Counted from the first letter of the stretch, positions 1 to 9,240 are shown. The stretch: DNA of 64,000 bases from Rubrivivax albus (GCF_004016515.1 NZ_SACT01000005.1:186001-250000), one strand, 5' to 3'. Numbers and translations are program-made. The notes: generated by a model from the letters alone, not told the origin.

Positions 1-77
1 ACCAGCTTGTTGAAGGGAACGAAGGTGCGAGGGGACGCCTCGATGATGGCGTCGACCTCGGCTTTGGAGAATTTCAT
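1..77 (-). CDS. ParB/RepB/Spo0J-like partition protein, N-terminus only
   Basis: Only the first 25 codons are inside the window. The start is ATG at 77-75, with an AGGAG ribosome-binding site just upstream on the minus strand. The peptide contains a lysine-rich start followed by 'PRTFVPFNKLVLS'-like sequence (visible as PRTFVPFNKLV). This is the hallmark beginning of ParB/KorB-type proteins carried by plasmids and integrative elements of Burkholderiales, where the segment leads into the ParB nuclease-like domain. Such proteins bind centromere-like sites for DNA partition or act as element regulators. The assignment rests on this short N-terminus alone, so it is moderate. It fits the accessory character of 16.8-23.4 kb. 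Confidence 0.55.
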   Translation of the reverse strand, partial: MKFSKAEVDAIIEASPRTFVPFNKL

Positions 78-215
78 GAGGGACTCCTGATTGGTTGCAT
101 GGCAGGCCCGCGGCCCACCATGCAGTCAGGATCCCATTGAGCCCGTGCACTTCAAGGGTGGCGAGGAGCGCTCGCCGGTGGTTCGGTCAGGACGCCGGAC
201 CGCGCGTCGGCTCGC

Positions 216-674
216 CTACGACTGCTCGCCCGACTTCAGGGCTGCCAAGCGCTCCACCACCTCGCGCTTGCCAACCCCGCGCAAGGCAGCGATGGCCGCG
301 AGGTTCCTGCCCCTGGGGCGCGCCTTGCCCTGTTCCCAGGCGTACACGCTTTGTCCCGATGCGCCGACCAGCAGCCCGAAATCCGCAGCCGACAGGCCCA
401 GGCGCTTGCGATTGCTGGCCATGCCGGAGGCGCGGAACCGGAAATTGTCGGCCCCGTCCCCTTCCTCGACCGCAGGTGGCGATGGCAGCCGAGCGGGGGC
501 GGCGCGCGCGGACTGCCGCACGGACCGCTCCAGTTCGCTGACCCTGCGCTTCAACGCGGCGCTTTCCGCGCGCGAAGCCGCGAGCGCCTTCCTGATCGAA
601 TCGACCTCGCTGCGCAACTCCTTGCGAGCCAGACGAACGATCTCGGCCTTGAGCACGGATGCAATGTTGGGCAT
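216..674 (-). CDS. coiled-coil helix-turn-helix (XRE-like) regulator
   Basis: 152 aa protein starting at the MPNIASVL methionine (672-674); an earlier in-frame ATG adds 23 low-complexity residues and is less likely. Residues about 5-55 form a heptad-rich, charged helix (coiled coil). A Pro/Ala linker follows, then residues about 95-150 look like a lambda-repressor type helix-turn-helix: 'LGLSAADFGLLVGASGQSV' with 'YAWEQGK' as the recognition/wing segment. The combination is common for small DNA-binding proteins on chromosomes and mobile elements of Burkholderiales. Target genes are unknown. It lies in the same direction as, and upstream of, the ParB-like gene, so both could belong to one accessory block. 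Confidence 0.7.
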   Translation of the reverse strand: MPNIASVLKAEIVRLARKELRSEVDSIRKALAASRAESAALKRRVSELERSVRQSARAAPARLPSPPAVEEGDGADNFRFRASGMASNRKRLGLSAADFGLLVGASGQSVYAWEQGKARPRGRNLAAIAALRGVGKREVVERLAALKSGEQS

Positions 675-1138
675 ACAAGGATTGTGCCAAGAGCTCGAGG
701 AAGGGCGGGGGTCGTGTCTACGGGTGGAAGCCGTCAGGAGCAATGTCGCACTTCAAGAAGCGACCGCTTTCCGGCGTTCAAATCAGCGACGCCGCTGTCC
801 CTGGACGACCCATAGCCGCCAGTCGGGCTTCTCCATGGCTGCCGACGCTCGGCCGTCACCTAGTCGAGTTTCGCATCCGCAAAGCAGGCGTTGGCGGCCA
901 CCGGCGGCCGACCACAACCGGACTGTTGCAACGGCCAAGCGAATGTTCCTTCAAGACTGGACACCGTCATCCCGTGTTGGTGTCTCCACGAGAGTTCGCA
1001 TGAGCGGCACCCACTCGCTGTTCGCCCAAGCGAATCCCCGCTTTCACGAGAGACCCTATCCTTGTAAAGGCTGTGGCCATGGTCATTCAGTGAGAGCTTG
1101 ATCAGCCGCAGCACCGTGTCGGGCGCCGCCGCCTCATC
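675..1138. other. intergenic stretch without a recognisable gene
   Basis: About 460 bases between the HTH gene and the 3' end of etfA. The short open frames here have biased, low-complexity translations without a ribosome-binding site or family resemblance. I see no RNA gene, repeat or clear terminator. The base composition is slightly lower in GC than the flanking etfA gene, which fits an insertion boundary but does not prove one. Confidence 0.4.
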
Positions 1139-2080
1139 TCATAGAGCGCCCGTAAGCTCCGGCACGGCCTCGAACAGATCGGCCTCCAGGCCGTAGTCGG
1201 CGACGCTGAAGATCGGGGCCTCGGGGTCCTTGTTGATCGCGACGATGACCTTGGAGTCCTTCATGCCGGCCAGGTGCTGGATCGCGCCGCTGATGCCGGC
1301 GGCGATGTAGAGCTGGGGCGCGACGATCTTGCCCGTCTGGCCGACCTGCCAGTCGTTCGGCGCATAGCCCGCATCGACCGCGGCGCGGCTGGCGCCGAGC
1401 GCGGCGCCGAGCTTGTCGGCCAGCGGCTCCAGCACCTCGTGGAACTTCTCGCTCGAGCCGAGCGCACGGCCGCCGGAGACGATGATCTTGGCCGAGGTCA
1501 GTTCCGGCCGGTCGAGCTTGGCGATCTCGCTGCCGACGAAGCTGGACCCGCCGGCCGCGGCCATGGCGGGCACGCTCTCGACCGCGGCGCTGCCGCCGGT
1601 CGCGGCCGCCGCATCGAAGCCGGTACTGCGCACGGTGATGACCTTGACGGCGTCGGTGCTCTGCACCGTGGCAATCGCATTGCCGGCGTAGATCGGGCGC
1701 TCGAAGGTGTCGGCGCTGACCACCTTGCTGATGTCGCTGACCTGCGCCACGTCCAGCAGCGCGGCCACGCGCGGGCCGATGTTCTTGCCGCTGGCGGTGG
1801 CGGGCAGCAGCACGTGGCTGTAGTCCTTGGTGTCATTCACCAGGGCGACGATCTGGGCGGCGACGTTCTCGGCCAGGCCGTGTGCGAAGCCTTCAGCGTC
1901 GGCGTGCAGGACCTTGGCCACACCGGCGATCTGGCTGGCGGCCTGGGCGGCGCCGCCAGCGTCGTGGCCAGCGACCAGGACATGGACATCGCCGCCGCAG
2001 GCGGCCGCGGCGGTGACGGTGTTCAGCGTCGCGGGCTTGACCTGCGCGTTGTCGTGTTCGGCAATGACGAGGATCGACAT
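1139..2080 (-). CDS. etfA: electron transfer flavoprotein, alpha subunit
   Basis: 313 aa, the normal length for EtfA. The N-terminal half is the alpha/beta domain ([11 protein letters not shown]...). The C-terminal FAD-binding domain shows '[12 protein letters not shown]' near residue 200, '[19 protein letters not shown]' and the terminal '[12 protein letters not shown]' motif. With EtfB it forms the soluble heterodimer that takes electrons from acyl-CoA dehydrogenases and passes them to ETF-ubiquinone oxidoreductase, which is encoded at 14511-16187. The ATG directly abuts the etfB stop (2080/2081), so the two are translated together. It is the last gene of the minus-strand acid-degradation operon. 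Confidence 0.97.
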   Translation of the reverse strand: MSILVIAEHDNAQVKPATLNTVTAAAACGGDVHVLVAGHDAGGAAQAASQIAGVAKVLHADAEGFAHGLAENVAAQIVALVNDTKDYSHVLLPATASGKNIGPRVAALLDVAQVSDISKVVSADTFERPIYAGNAIATVQSTDAVKVITVRSTGFDAAAATGGSAAVESVPAMAAAGGSSFVGSEIAKLDRPELTSAKIIVSGGRALGSSEKFHEVLEPLADKLGAALGASRAAVDAGYAPNDWQVGQTGKIVAPQLYIAAGISGAIQHLAGMKDSKVIVAINKDPEAPIFSVADYGLEADLFEAVPELTGAL

Positions 2081-2830
2081 TCAGATCACCTTCGCTTCGT
2101 TCTTGAGCTTGTCGACCAGCGTAGCGACGTCCGGCACCTTGACGCCGGCACCGCGCTTGGGCGGCTCACTGACCTTGAGGGTCTTGATGCGCGGGGTGAC
2201 GTCGACGCCCAGGTCCTCGGGCTTGACGACGTCCAGCGTCTTCTTCTTGGCCTTCATGATGTTGGGCAGCGTGACGTAGCGCGGCTCGTTCAGGCGCAGG
2301 TCGGTCGTGACGACCGCCGGCAGCGTCAGGCTGACCGTTTCCAGACCGCCGTCGACCTCGCGCGTGACGGCCACCTTGCCGTCGGCCACCTCGACCTTGC
2401 TGGCAAACGTGCCCTGCGGCCAGCCGGCCAGCGCGGCCAGCATCTGGCCGGTCTGGTTGCAGTCGTCGTCGATCGCCTGCTTGCCCAGGATGACGAGCTG
2501 CGGCTGCTCCTTGTCGGCCAGCGCCTTCAGCAGCTTGGCCACGGCCAGGGGCTGGAGCTCTTCCGCGGTCTCGACCAGGATGGCTCGGTCGGCGCCGATC
2601 GCCATCGCGGTGCGCAGCGTCTCCTGGCACTGGGTGACGCCGCAGGACACGGCGATCACCTCGGTGGCCACGCCCTTCTCCTTCAGGCGCACCGCCTCCT
2701 CGACGGCGATCTCGTCGAAGGGGTTCATGCTCATCTTGACGCCCGAGAGGTCGACGTCCGAACCGTCCGCCTTGACGCGCGCCTTGACGTTGTAGTCCAG
2801 CACGCGCTTCGTGCACACCATGACCTTCAT
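2081..2830 (-). CDS. etfB: electron transfer flavoprotein, beta subunit
   Basis: 249 aa, the standard EtfB length. It begins with the very conserved '[16 protein letters not shown]' and carries '[11 protein letters not shown]' around residue 36 and the AMP-binding region '[18 protein letters not shown]' around residues 120-137. It is the AMP-containing partner of EtfA. It sits immediately upstream of etfA and 28 bases downstream of the MaoC-like gene on the same strand, so it is co-transcribed with the beta-oxidation enzymes whose electrons it would carry. Confidence 0.97.
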   Translation of the reverse strand: MKVMVCTKRVLDYNVKARVKADGSDVDLSGVKMSMNPFDEIAVEEAVRLKEKGVATEVIAVSCGVTQCQETLRTAMAIGADRAILVETAEELQPLAVAKLLKALADKEQPQLVILGKQAIDDDCNQTGQMLAALAGWPQGTFASKVEVADGKVAVTREVDGGLETVSLTLPAVVTTDLRLNEPRYVTLPNIMKAKKKTLDVVKPEDLGVDVTPRIKTLKVSEPPKRGAGVKVPDVATLVDKLKNEAKVI

Positions 2831-2858
2831 GCGATCGTCTCCTCGTGTTCGGGGGGGC

Positions 2859-3353
2859 TTAGGCGGTCACGCCCGCAGCCGTCGCCTGGGCCACCTGGGC
2901 CATCTGGGCGGCCTTCGCCTCCCGCCGCGCGCGCGAGGTCGTCATGACCTGCGCCTCGCCCTCGATGACCACGGTGTCGCGCACGCTGCACACGGTGGAC
3001 AGCACGGCGCGCGCCTTGGCGGTGTCGACAGACACCACGGTGACGCAGGCGTGCACCGTGTCGCCCGGACGCACCGGTGCCTTGAAGCGCATCTGCTGGC
3101 CGAGGTAGATCGTGCCCGGGCCGGGCAGCCGGTTGGCGACGGCGGCGGAGATCACGCTGGCGGTCAGGAAGCCGTGCGCGATGCGGCCGCCGAAGGCGGT
3201 GCCGGCGGCGAACTCCTCGTTCACGTGGACGGCGTTGTTGTCGCCCGAGACGCCGGCGAACAGCACGATGTCCGCCTCGGTGATCGTCTTGGAGAAGGTT
3301 GCGCTCATGCCGGGCTGCAGGTCCTCGATGTCGTGGCCGTTCATCTCGTTCAT
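2859..3353 (-). CDS. MaoC-like (R)-specific enoyl-CoA hydratase
   Basis: 164 aa hot-dog fold protein. The catalytic Asp-His region is visible as '[14 protein letters not shown]' (D38, H43), followed by '[11 protein letters not shown]' and '[19 protein letters not shown]', all diagnostic of the MaoC/PhaJ family. It would hydrate the trans-2-enoyl-CoA made by the neighbouring acyl-CoA dehydrogenase. The start at 3353 is supported by GAGGAA about 8 bases upstream; a second in-frame ATG lies three codons later. The C-terminal 25 residues are Ala/Gln-rich and not part of the family core. It is 29 bases downstream of the dehydrogenase gene. Confidence 0.9.
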   Translation of the reverse strand: MNEMNGHDIEDLQPGMSATFSKTITEADIVLFAGVSGDNNAVHVNEEFAAGTAFGGRIAHGFLTASVISAAVANRLPGPGTIYLGQQMRFKAPVRPGDTVHACVTVVSVDTAKARAVLSTVCSVRDTVVIEGEAQVMTTSRARREAKAAQMAQVAQATAAGVTA

Positions 3354-3382
3354 GGGGAGTTCCTCGCGGTCGGGTTCGGGTG

Positions 3383-5152
3383 TCAGAGCTGGTCGGCGGT
3401 CAGTCCGAGAGTGGACGCCGCGCCGCGCAGGACGCCGTCGCGCCAGGCCGCGGCGTGCGGCATCACGTGCAGGGCGAAGTGCAGCGCCGTCACCCGCTTG
3501 GCCGCGAGGAAGTCTTCGCCGTCGCTGCCACTGTCCAGCTGTGCGGTGGCGGCGACGGCCGCGCGCGTCAGCAGCCAGCCGCCGATGACCGTGCCGGCCA
3601 GCCAGAGGTAGGGCACGGCGGCGGCCGCGGCCTCGCGCGGCGCCTGGCCGAGCAGGCCGTCGGTGGCCTCGTCCAGGGCCTGCACGCCTCGTTGCAGCGA
3701 AGCATGCAGGTCGACCAGCAGGGCGTCGGACTCGTGCCCGACGGCGTTCGCGTCGGCACGCATCTGCGCCAGCAGGCCCTTCATCGCCGTGCCGCCGTCG
3801 CGCGCGAGCTTGCGGCCGATCAGGTCGTTGGCCTGGATGCCCGTCGTGCCTTCGTAGATCGTCGTGATGCGCGCGTCGCGCTGGTGCTGCGCGGCGCCGG
3901 TCTCCTCGATGAAGCCCATGCCGCCGTGGACCTGCACGCCGGTGGCGGTGACCAGCTGCGCACCCTCGGTGCACCAGCCCTTCACGACCGGGATCAGCAG
4001 GTCGACCAGGGACTGCGCCTGGCGCCTCGGCCCGGCCTCGGGATGGCCGTGCGCGCGGTCCATCCAGCCGGCGGCGAAATAGGCCAGCGCACGCTGGGCC
4101 TCGGTGCGCGCCTTCATGTCCATCAGCATGCGTCGCACGTCCGGATGGCCGGCGATGGTGGCGTCGCCGACCAGGGTCCTGCCCTGCACGCGCTCCAGCG
4201 CGTAGCCGCGGGCCTGCTGGTAGGCGCGCTCGGAGATCGCCACGCCCTCCAGCCCGACGTTCAGACGAGCATGGTTCATCATCGTGAACATGCAGGCCAG
4301 GCCCTGGTTCTCCTCGCCGAGCAGGTAGCCGATCGCGCCCGGTCCCTCGCCGAAGCTCATGACGGCCGTGGCGCTGGCGCGGATGCCCATCTTGTGCTCG
4401 ATGGAGGCGCAGGTCAGGTCGTTGCGGTCGCCCAGGCGGCCGTCGTCCCCGACGAGGTACTTCGGCACCAGGAACAGCGAGATGCCCTTGACGCCCGGCG
4501 GCGCGTCGGGCAGGCGGGCCAGCACGAGATGGACGATGTTCTCGGCCATGTCGTGCTCGCCCCAGGTGATGAAGATCTTCGTGCCGCTGATGCGGTAGTG
4601 GTCGCCCTCGCGCACGGCCTTCGCGCGCAGCGCGGCCAGGTCGGAGCCCGCCTGAGGCTCGGTCAGGTTCATCGTGCCCGTCCAGCGGCCTTCGACCATC
4701 GGCGGCAGGTAGCGCGCCTTGAGCGCCTCGCTGCCGTGGTGCACGATCGCCTCGACCGCGCCGAGCGTGAGCATCTGGCACAGGCTGAAGGCCATGTTGG
4801 CCGACTTCCACATCTCCAGCACCGCGGTGGACAGCAGCGTGGGCATCCCCTGGCCGCCGAAGTCGACGCTGGCCGGCATGCCGTTCCAGCCGGTCTCGCA
4901 GAAGCTGGCGTAGGCTTCCTTGAAGCCGTCGGCCGTGTGCACCGCGCCAGCGTCCCAGCGGTTGCCCTGGCGGTCGCCGGGCTGGTTCAGCGGTGCGAGG
5001 ACCTCGGCCGCGAACTTGCCGGCCTCCTCCAGGATGGTCTCCACCAGGTCGGGGGTGACCTCCTCGTGGCCGGGCTGGGCCAGCACGGCGTCCAGGCCGC
5101 CGATCTCCTTCATCGTGAACAGCATCTCGCGCACGGGGGCGACGTAGCTCAT
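3383..5152 (-). CDS. acyl-CoA dehydrogenase (long ~590 aa type)
   Basis: 589 aa, starting 'MSYVAPVREMLF', characteristic of the extended acyl-CoA dehydrogenases that carry an extra C-terminal helical domain (DmdC-like group). Recognisable segments are 'LTEPQAGSDLAALRAKA' (substrate/FAD loop), 'ISGTKIFITWGEHDM', 'GDATIAGHPDVRRML' and 'QVHGGMGFIEET', with the usual catalytic-glutamate region 'TTIYEGTTGIQANDLIGRK'. It oxidises an acyl-CoA to enoyl-CoA using FAD and hands electrons to ETF (etfAB downstream). Position between livM and the MaoC-like gene suggests it acts on whatever the transporter imports; the substrate cannot be read from the sequence. Confidence 0.95.
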   Translation of the reverse strand: MSYVAPVREMLFTMKEIGGLDAVLAQPGHEEVTPDLVETILEEAGKFAAEVLAPLNQPGDRQGNRWDAGAVHTADGFKEAYASFCETGWNGMPASVDFGGQGMPTLLSTAVLEMWKSANMAFSLCQMLTLGAVEAIVHHGSEALKARYLPPMVEGRWTGTMNLTEPQAGSDLAALRAKAVREGDHYRISGTKIFITWGEHDMAENIVHLVLARLPDAPPGVKGISLFLVPKYLVGDDGRLGDRNDLTCASIEHKMGIRASATAVMSFGEGPGAIGYLLGEENQGLACMFTMMNHARLNVGLEGVAISERAYQQARGYALERVQGRTLVGDATIAGHPDVRRMLMDMKARTEAQRALAYFAAGWMDRAHGHPEAGPRRQAQSLVDLLIPVVKGWCTEGAQLVTATGVQVHGGMGFIEETGAAQHQRDARITTIYEGTTGIQANDLIGRKLARDGGTAMKGLLAQMRADANAVGHESDALLVDLHASLQRGVQALDEATDGLLGQAPREAAAAAVPYLWLAGTVIGGWLLTRAAVAATAQLDSGSDGEDFLAAKRVTALHFALHVMPHAAAWRDGVLRGAASTLGLTADQL

Positions 5153-5210
5153 GGTGGGGTGCTCCGGGTCGATGGGTGGGGCGGAAGAAGGGCCGGGTGC
5201 GTGGAGGGGT

Positions 5211-6188
5211 TCACTCGTCGGGGGCGCGCCGACCGCGCAGGGCCAGCAGCTCGCCGACGACGCCGCGGCGGAAGGCCAGGACGCAGGCCACGAAGATCGC
5301 GCCCATGATCACCATGACCCAGGAGCCGACCTTGTCGGCCAGTTCGTTCTCCAGCGTCACGATGACGAGCGCGCCGACGGCCGGCCCGAACAGCGTGCCC
5401 ACGCCGCCGATCAGCGACATCAGCACCACCTGGCCGCTCATGTGCCAGTGCACGTCGGTCAGCGTCGCCAGCTGGAACACCAGCGCCTTGAGCGCGCCGG
5501 CCGTGCCGGAAAGACCGGCGGACAGCACGAAGGCGAGCAGCTTGTGCCGGTTGACGTCGTAGCCCAGCGAGATGGCGCGCGGCTCGTTCTCGCGAATGGC
5601 CTTCAGCACCTGGCCGTACGGCGAGTGCACGGTGCGCTGGATGAGCCAGTAGCCCAGGACGAACACGGCAAAGACGAAGTAGTACATCGCCGTGTTGTCG
5701 TTGAGGTCGATCAGCCCGAACAGCCGGCCGCGGGGCACGCCCTGCAGGCCGTTCTCGCCGCCGGTGAACGGCATCTGCAGCGCCAGGAAGAACACGAGCT
5801 GTGCCAGGGCCAGCGTGATCATCGTCAGGTAGATGCCGCTGCGGCGGATGGCCAGCCATCCGAACAACGCCCCGAGCGCGGCCGCGAAGGCCGTGGCCCC
5901 GAGGATCGCGAGCTCGGGCGACAGCCCGTGGTCCTTGGCCAGCGACGCGCCGATGTACGCGGCGCCGCCGAAGAAGGCTGCGTGGCCGAACGACAGCAGG
6001 CCGGCATAGCCCAGCAGCAGGTTGAAGGCGCAGGCGAACAGCGCGAAGCACAGGACCTTCATCAGGAAGGTCGGGTAGATCAGCCAGGGCGCGGCGAGGC
6101 CGAGCAGCAGGGCGATGCCCCAGGCCATGAGGTGGCGGTTGCCCGAGGCCGGTGCGGTGGCGGGCGGGGTCGACGTGACGGTGGACAT
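5211..6188 (-). CDS. livM: branched-chain amino acid-type ABC transporter permease LivM
   Basis: 325 aa inner-membrane protein with about ten hydrophobic segments and the LivM signature around 'GYAGLLSFGHAAFFGGAAYIGA'. The conserved cytoplasmic loop for the ATPases includes 'IRENEPRAISLGYDVNRHKLLAF'. HAAT-family permeases move amino acids, but in betaproteobacterial operons that also carry acyl-CoA ligase and dehydrogenase genes they often carry aromatic, alicyclic or branched organic acids. It is 20 bases downstream of livH. Confidence 0.93.
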   Translation of the reverse strand: MSTVTSTPPATAPASGNRHLMAWGIALLLGLAAPWLIYPTFLMKVLCFALFACAFNLLLGYAGLLSFGHAAFFGGAAYIGASLAKDHGLSPELAILGATAFAAALGALFGWLAIRRSGIYLTMITLALAQLVFFLALQMPFTGGENGLQGVPRGRLFGLIDLNDNTAMYYFVFAVFVLGYWLIQRTVHSPYGQVLKAIRENEPRAISLGYDVNRHKLLAFVLSAGLSGTAGALKALVFQLATLTDVHWHMSGQVVLMSLIGGVGTLFGPAVGALVIVTLENELADKVGSWVMVIMGAIFVACVLAFRRGVVGELLALRGRRAPDE

Positions 6189-6208
6189 CGGGGTCTCCTT
6201 CGCAGGCG

Positions 6209-7093
6209 TCAGGCCTGCTTGCCGAACAGCCCGGCCGGGCGGAAAAGCAGCACGAAGATCATGATCACGAAGATCACGACGGCGGAGGCTTCGGGGTAGA
6301 CGACCTTGGTCAGGCCCTCAACGAGGCCGAGGCCGAGACCGGTGAGGATGGCGCCGGCGATCGACCCCATGCCCCCGATCACGACGACGGCGAACACCAC
6401 GATGATCAGGTTGGACCCCATCACCGGGTTCACCTGCACCACCGGCGCGGCGAGCACGCCGGCGAAGGCGGCCAACGCGGTGCCGGCCGCGTAGGTGGCG
6501 GTGACCAGCACCGGCACGTTGATGCCCAGCGCCTGCACCAGGTCCGGCCGCTGCGTCGCGGCGCGCAGCGTCGCGCCCAGGGAGGTCCGCTCGATCACGT
6601 ACCAGGCGGCCAGGCACACCACCAGCGAGGCGACGATCACCCAGCCGCGGTAGATCGGCAGGAACATGAAGCCCAGGTTCACGCCGCCAGCGAGCTGCTC
6701 GGGCACCGGGTAGCTCTCGCCCGAGACGCCGAAGTAGTTCTTGAACAGCCCCTCCAGGATGAGCGACAGCCCGAAGGTCAGCAGCAGGCCGTAGAGGTGG
6801 TCGAGCTGGTACAGGCGGCGCAGCATCGTGCGCTCGATCACGACCCCCAGGGCCCCCACCACCAGTGGCGCGACGATCAGCGCCACCCAGTAGTTCATGC
6901 CCAGGCGGTTGAAGGCGAGCAGGGCGACGAACGCGCCCAGCATGTACTGCGCGCCGTGCGCGAAGTTGATGATGTTGAGCAGGCCGAAGATGATGGCCAG
7001 GCCGAGGCTGAGCACGGCGTAGAACGACCCGTTGATCAGGCCCAGCATGAGCTGGCCCATCAGGACCTGGATCGGGATGTCGAAGAGCGGCAT
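6209..7093 (-). CDS. livH: branched-chain amino acid-type ABC transporter permease LivH
   Basis: 294 aa from the ATG at 7093-7091 (MPLFDIPIQVLM), chosen because GGAAGGA precedes it at good spacing and the longer reading frame adds a Pro/Arg-rich non-membrane leader. It shows typical LivH features: 'GLINGSFYAVLSLGLAIIFGLLNIINFAHG' near the N-terminus and 'ALGINVPVLVTATYAAGTALA' in the loop before the last helices. It is the partner of LivM in the membrane channel. It follows the substrate-binding gene, from which it is separated by a strong hairpin. Confidence 0.93.
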   Translation of the reverse strand: MPLFDIPIQVLMGQLMLGLINGSFYAVLSLGLAIIFGLLNIINFAHGAQYMLGAFVALLAFNRLGMNYWVALIVAPLVVGALGVVIERTMLRRLYQLDHLYGLLLTFGLSLILEGLFKNYFGVSGESYPVPEQLAGGVNLGFMFLPIYRGWVIVASLVVCLAAWYVIERTSLGATLRAATQRPDLVQALGINVPVLVTATYAAGTALAAFAGVLAAPVVQVNPVMGSNLIIVVFAVVVIGGMGSIAGAILTGLGLGLVEGLTKVVYPEASAVVIFVIMIFVLLFRPAGLFGKQA

Positions 7094-7171
7094 GGCGGCG
7101 TGTCCTTCCAGAGCGCACCGGCCCGGCCCGCACGGGACAGGTGCGGGGCGGCGGCCGGGTGGAGCGCATGG

Positions 7172-7196
7172 GCGGGGCGCCCCGGCGGCGCCCCGC
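7172..7196 (-). terminator. intercistronic hairpin between binding protein and livH
   Basis: Perfect 10-base inverted repeat (arms GCGGGGCGCC and GGCGCCCCGC) with a 5-base loop, directly after the stop codon of the substrate-binding protein gene. There is no T-run on the minus strand, so it is more likely an mRNA-stabilising or attenuating hairpin than a full terminator. Binding proteins of ABC importers are usually made in excess of the permeases, and this placement fits that. Confidence 0.6.
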
Positions 7197-7208
7197 ATCC
7201 GGCGGCGG

Positions 7209-8414
7209 TTACTTCTTGACCAGCGGGCAGCGCGACTGCGACAGCGGCTGGAAGGCGTCGGCCGCGGGGATCGTGGCCTTCACGCTGTAGTAGTCCCAGG
7301 CGTACTTCGAGTCGGCCGGCTTCTTGACCTGCACCAGGTACATGTCGTGCACCATGCGGCCGTCGTCGCGGATGCTGCCGTTCTTGGCGAAGAAGTCGTT
7401 GATCGGCAGCTTCTTCATGTTGGCCATCACCGTGGCCGCGTCGTCCGAGTCGCCCGCCTTGACCGCCGACAGGTAGTGGTACACGGAGCTGTACTGCCCG
7501 GCCTGCACCATCGTGGGCATCTTCTTCTGCTTCTCGAAGAAGCGCTTGGACCAGGCGCGCGTCTCGTCGTTGCGGTCCCAGTAGAAGCCCGTCGTCAGGT
7601 ACATGCTCTGCGTCGGCTTCAGGCCGAGCGCGTGCACGTCGGTGATGAACATCAGCAGGCCGGCCAGCGACTGCGTGGGCGTGACGCCGAACTCGGCCGC
7701 CTGCTTGATCGCGTTGGTGGTGTCCGCGCCCGCGTTGGCCAGGCCGATGATCTGCGCGCCCGAGGCCTGGGCCTGCAGCAGGAAGGACGAGAAGTCGGAG
7801 CCCGGGAACGGGTGGCGCACCGAGCCCACGACCTGGCCGCCGTTGGCCTTGATGACGGCACTGGAGTCCTTCTCCAGGGCCTGCCCGAAGGCGTAGTCGG
7901 CGGTCAGGAAGAACCACTTCTTGCCGCCCTGCTGCGTCACCGCCTTGGCAGTGCCGTTGGCCAGCGCGTAGGTGTCGTAGGTGTAGTGCACCGTGACGTC
8001 GTTGCACTGCTCGTTGGTGATGGGGGTGGAGGCGGCGCCGCTGATCAAGGCGATGCGGTTCTTCTCCTTGGCGACCTTCATCACGCCCAGCGCCACCGAC
8101 GTCGTGACCAGCTCGGTGGCCGTGTCCACGCCCTCGCGCTCGAACCACTCGCGCGCCTTGTTCGACGCGATGTCGGCCTTGTTCTGGTGGTCGGCGGTGA
8201 GCATCTCGACCTTGAACGACGGCTTCTCCTTGGCGATGAAGTCGTCGATCGCCATCTGCGTGGCCAGCACGGCGCCGCTGCCGGCCAGGTCGGCGTAGGT
8301 TCCGGACAGGTCGGTCAGCACGCCGATCTTGACGACGCCGCCGGACACGGCGGCTTGGGCGCCGGCGGCGGCGAGGGCGAGGGTGACGGCCAGGGCGATG
8401 GGGCGCAGTTGCAT
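7209..8414 (-). CDS. periplasmic substrate-binding protein of HAAT ABC transporter
   Basis: 401 aa from ATG 8414-8412, preceded by AAGGAGA. Residues 1-21 are a clear Sec signal peptide (MQLRPIALAVTLALAAAGAQA, cut after AQA). The mature part begins 'VSGGVVKIGVLTDLSGTYADLAG', the classic type I periplasmic-binding-protein (Leu/Ile/Val family, PF13458-like) opening, and contains 'EKNRIALISGAASTPIT' and 'LTADYAFGQALEKDS'. It captures the substrate for LivHMGF. Proteins of this subgroup commonly bind aromatic or short branched acids rather than amino acids, but the ligand is not deducible here. Confidence 0.93.
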   Translation of the reverse strand: MQLRPIALAVTLALAAAGAQAAVSGGVVKIGVLTDLSGTYADLAGSGAVLATQMAIDDFIAKEKPSFKVEMLTADHQNKADIASNKAREWFEREGVDTATELVTTSVALGVMKVAKEKNRIALISGAASTPITNEQCNDVTVHYTYDTYALANGTAKAVTQQGGKKWFFLTADYAFGQALEKDSSAVIKANGGQVVGSVRHPFPGSDFSSFLLQAQASGAQIIGLANAGADTTNAIKQAAEFGVTPTQSLAGLLMFITDVHALGLKPTQSMYLTTGFYWDRNDETRAWSKRFFEKQKKMPTMVQAGQYSSVYHYLSAVKAGDSDDAATVMANMKKLPINDFFAKNGSIRDDGRMVHDMYLVQVKKPADSKYAWDYYSVKATIPAADAFQPLSQSRCPLVKK

Positions 8415-8475
8415 CGGATGTCTCCTTGTGGATGCGGTGGGGAGGGATGGGGTAGGACGCGGACGCGGCGCGTTG

Positions 8476-9240
8476 TCACACGCCGAGCAGCGCATGCAGC
8501 TCGTCGGTCTTGGATGCCAGCTCAGCCTGGTCGATGGTCATGACAACGCGGCCGTGCTCGAGCACGTAGTGGCGGTCCGCCAGCGGGGCCGCGAAACGGA
8601 AGTTCTGCTCGACCAGCACGATCGTGAAGCCGCGCGACTTGAGCAGCCGAATGACCTCGCCGAGCTTCTTGACGATCACCGGCGCCAGGCCCTCGGTGAT
8701 CTCGTCGAGCAGCAGCAGCCGTGCGCCGGAGCGCAGGATGCGCGCCATGGCCAGCATCTGCTGCTCGCCGCCGGACAGCCGGGTGCCGGGGCTGTGGCGG
8801 CGCTCGTACAGGTTGGGGAAGATCTCGTAGATCTCCTGCACCGTCAGGCCGCCGGAGCGCACGATGGGGGGCAGGCGCAGGTTCTCCTCGGTCGTCAGGC
8901 CGGCGAAGATGCCGCGCTCCTCCGGGCAGTAGCCCACGGCCAGCCGCGCGACGCGGTGCGGCGCCATGCCGACCAGCTCGTTGCCATTGAACATGATCGA
9001 GCCGCTGCGCCGCCCGACCAGGCCCATCACGGCCTTGAGCGTCGTCGAGCGCCCCGAGCCGTTGCGGCCCAGCAGCGTGATCAGCTCGCCCTCGTCGACG
9101 TGCAGGTCGATGCCATGCAGCACGTGCGACTCGCCGTAGAAGGCGTGCAGGTCGGCGACGCGCAGCATCTCGTTGCCCCAGGCCTTGTGTGCCGCGGGCC
9201 CATGCGACCGTGCGTGGCGGGGGGTGGCGACCGTGCTCAT
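8476..9240 (-). CDS. livF: HAAT ABC transporter ATP-binding protein LivF, with Arg in Walker A
   Basis: 254 aa. Signature LSGGEQQ at 155-161 and Walker B LLLLDE at 175-180 are intact. The Walker A reads GRNGSGRST (58-66), so the normally invariant lysine is arginine (R64, codon CGC). The first 24 residues (MSTVATPRH...) are extra relative to typical LivF proteins, and Met25 (MLRVADLHAF) is an alternative start. The chosen ATG overlaps the livG stop as ATGA, implying coupling. It should power uptake together with LivG. Confidence 0.9.
   Translation of the reverse strand: MSTVATPRHARSHGPAAHKAWGNEMLRVADLHAFYGESHVLHGIDLHVDEGELITLLGRNGSGRSTTLKAVMGLVGRRSGSIMFNGNELVGMAPHRVARLAVGYCPEERGIFAGLTTEENLRLPPIVRSGGLTVQEIYEIFPNLYERRHSPGTRLSGGEQQMLAMARILRSGARLLLLDEITEGLAPVIVKKLGEVIRLLKSRGFTIVLVEQNFRFAAPLADRHYVLEHGRVVMTIDQAELASKTDELHALLGV

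Noticed and set aside
860..1114. 84-codon minus-strand frame upstream of etfA's 3' end
   Set aside because: No ribosome-binding site, unusual composition and no similarity; the stretch is reported as noncoding.
1274..2947. Long open frame on the plus strand opposite etfA/etfB
   Set aside because: It is a codon-bias shadow of the GC-rich minus-strand genes, with His/Asp/Arg-rich translation and no family resemblance.
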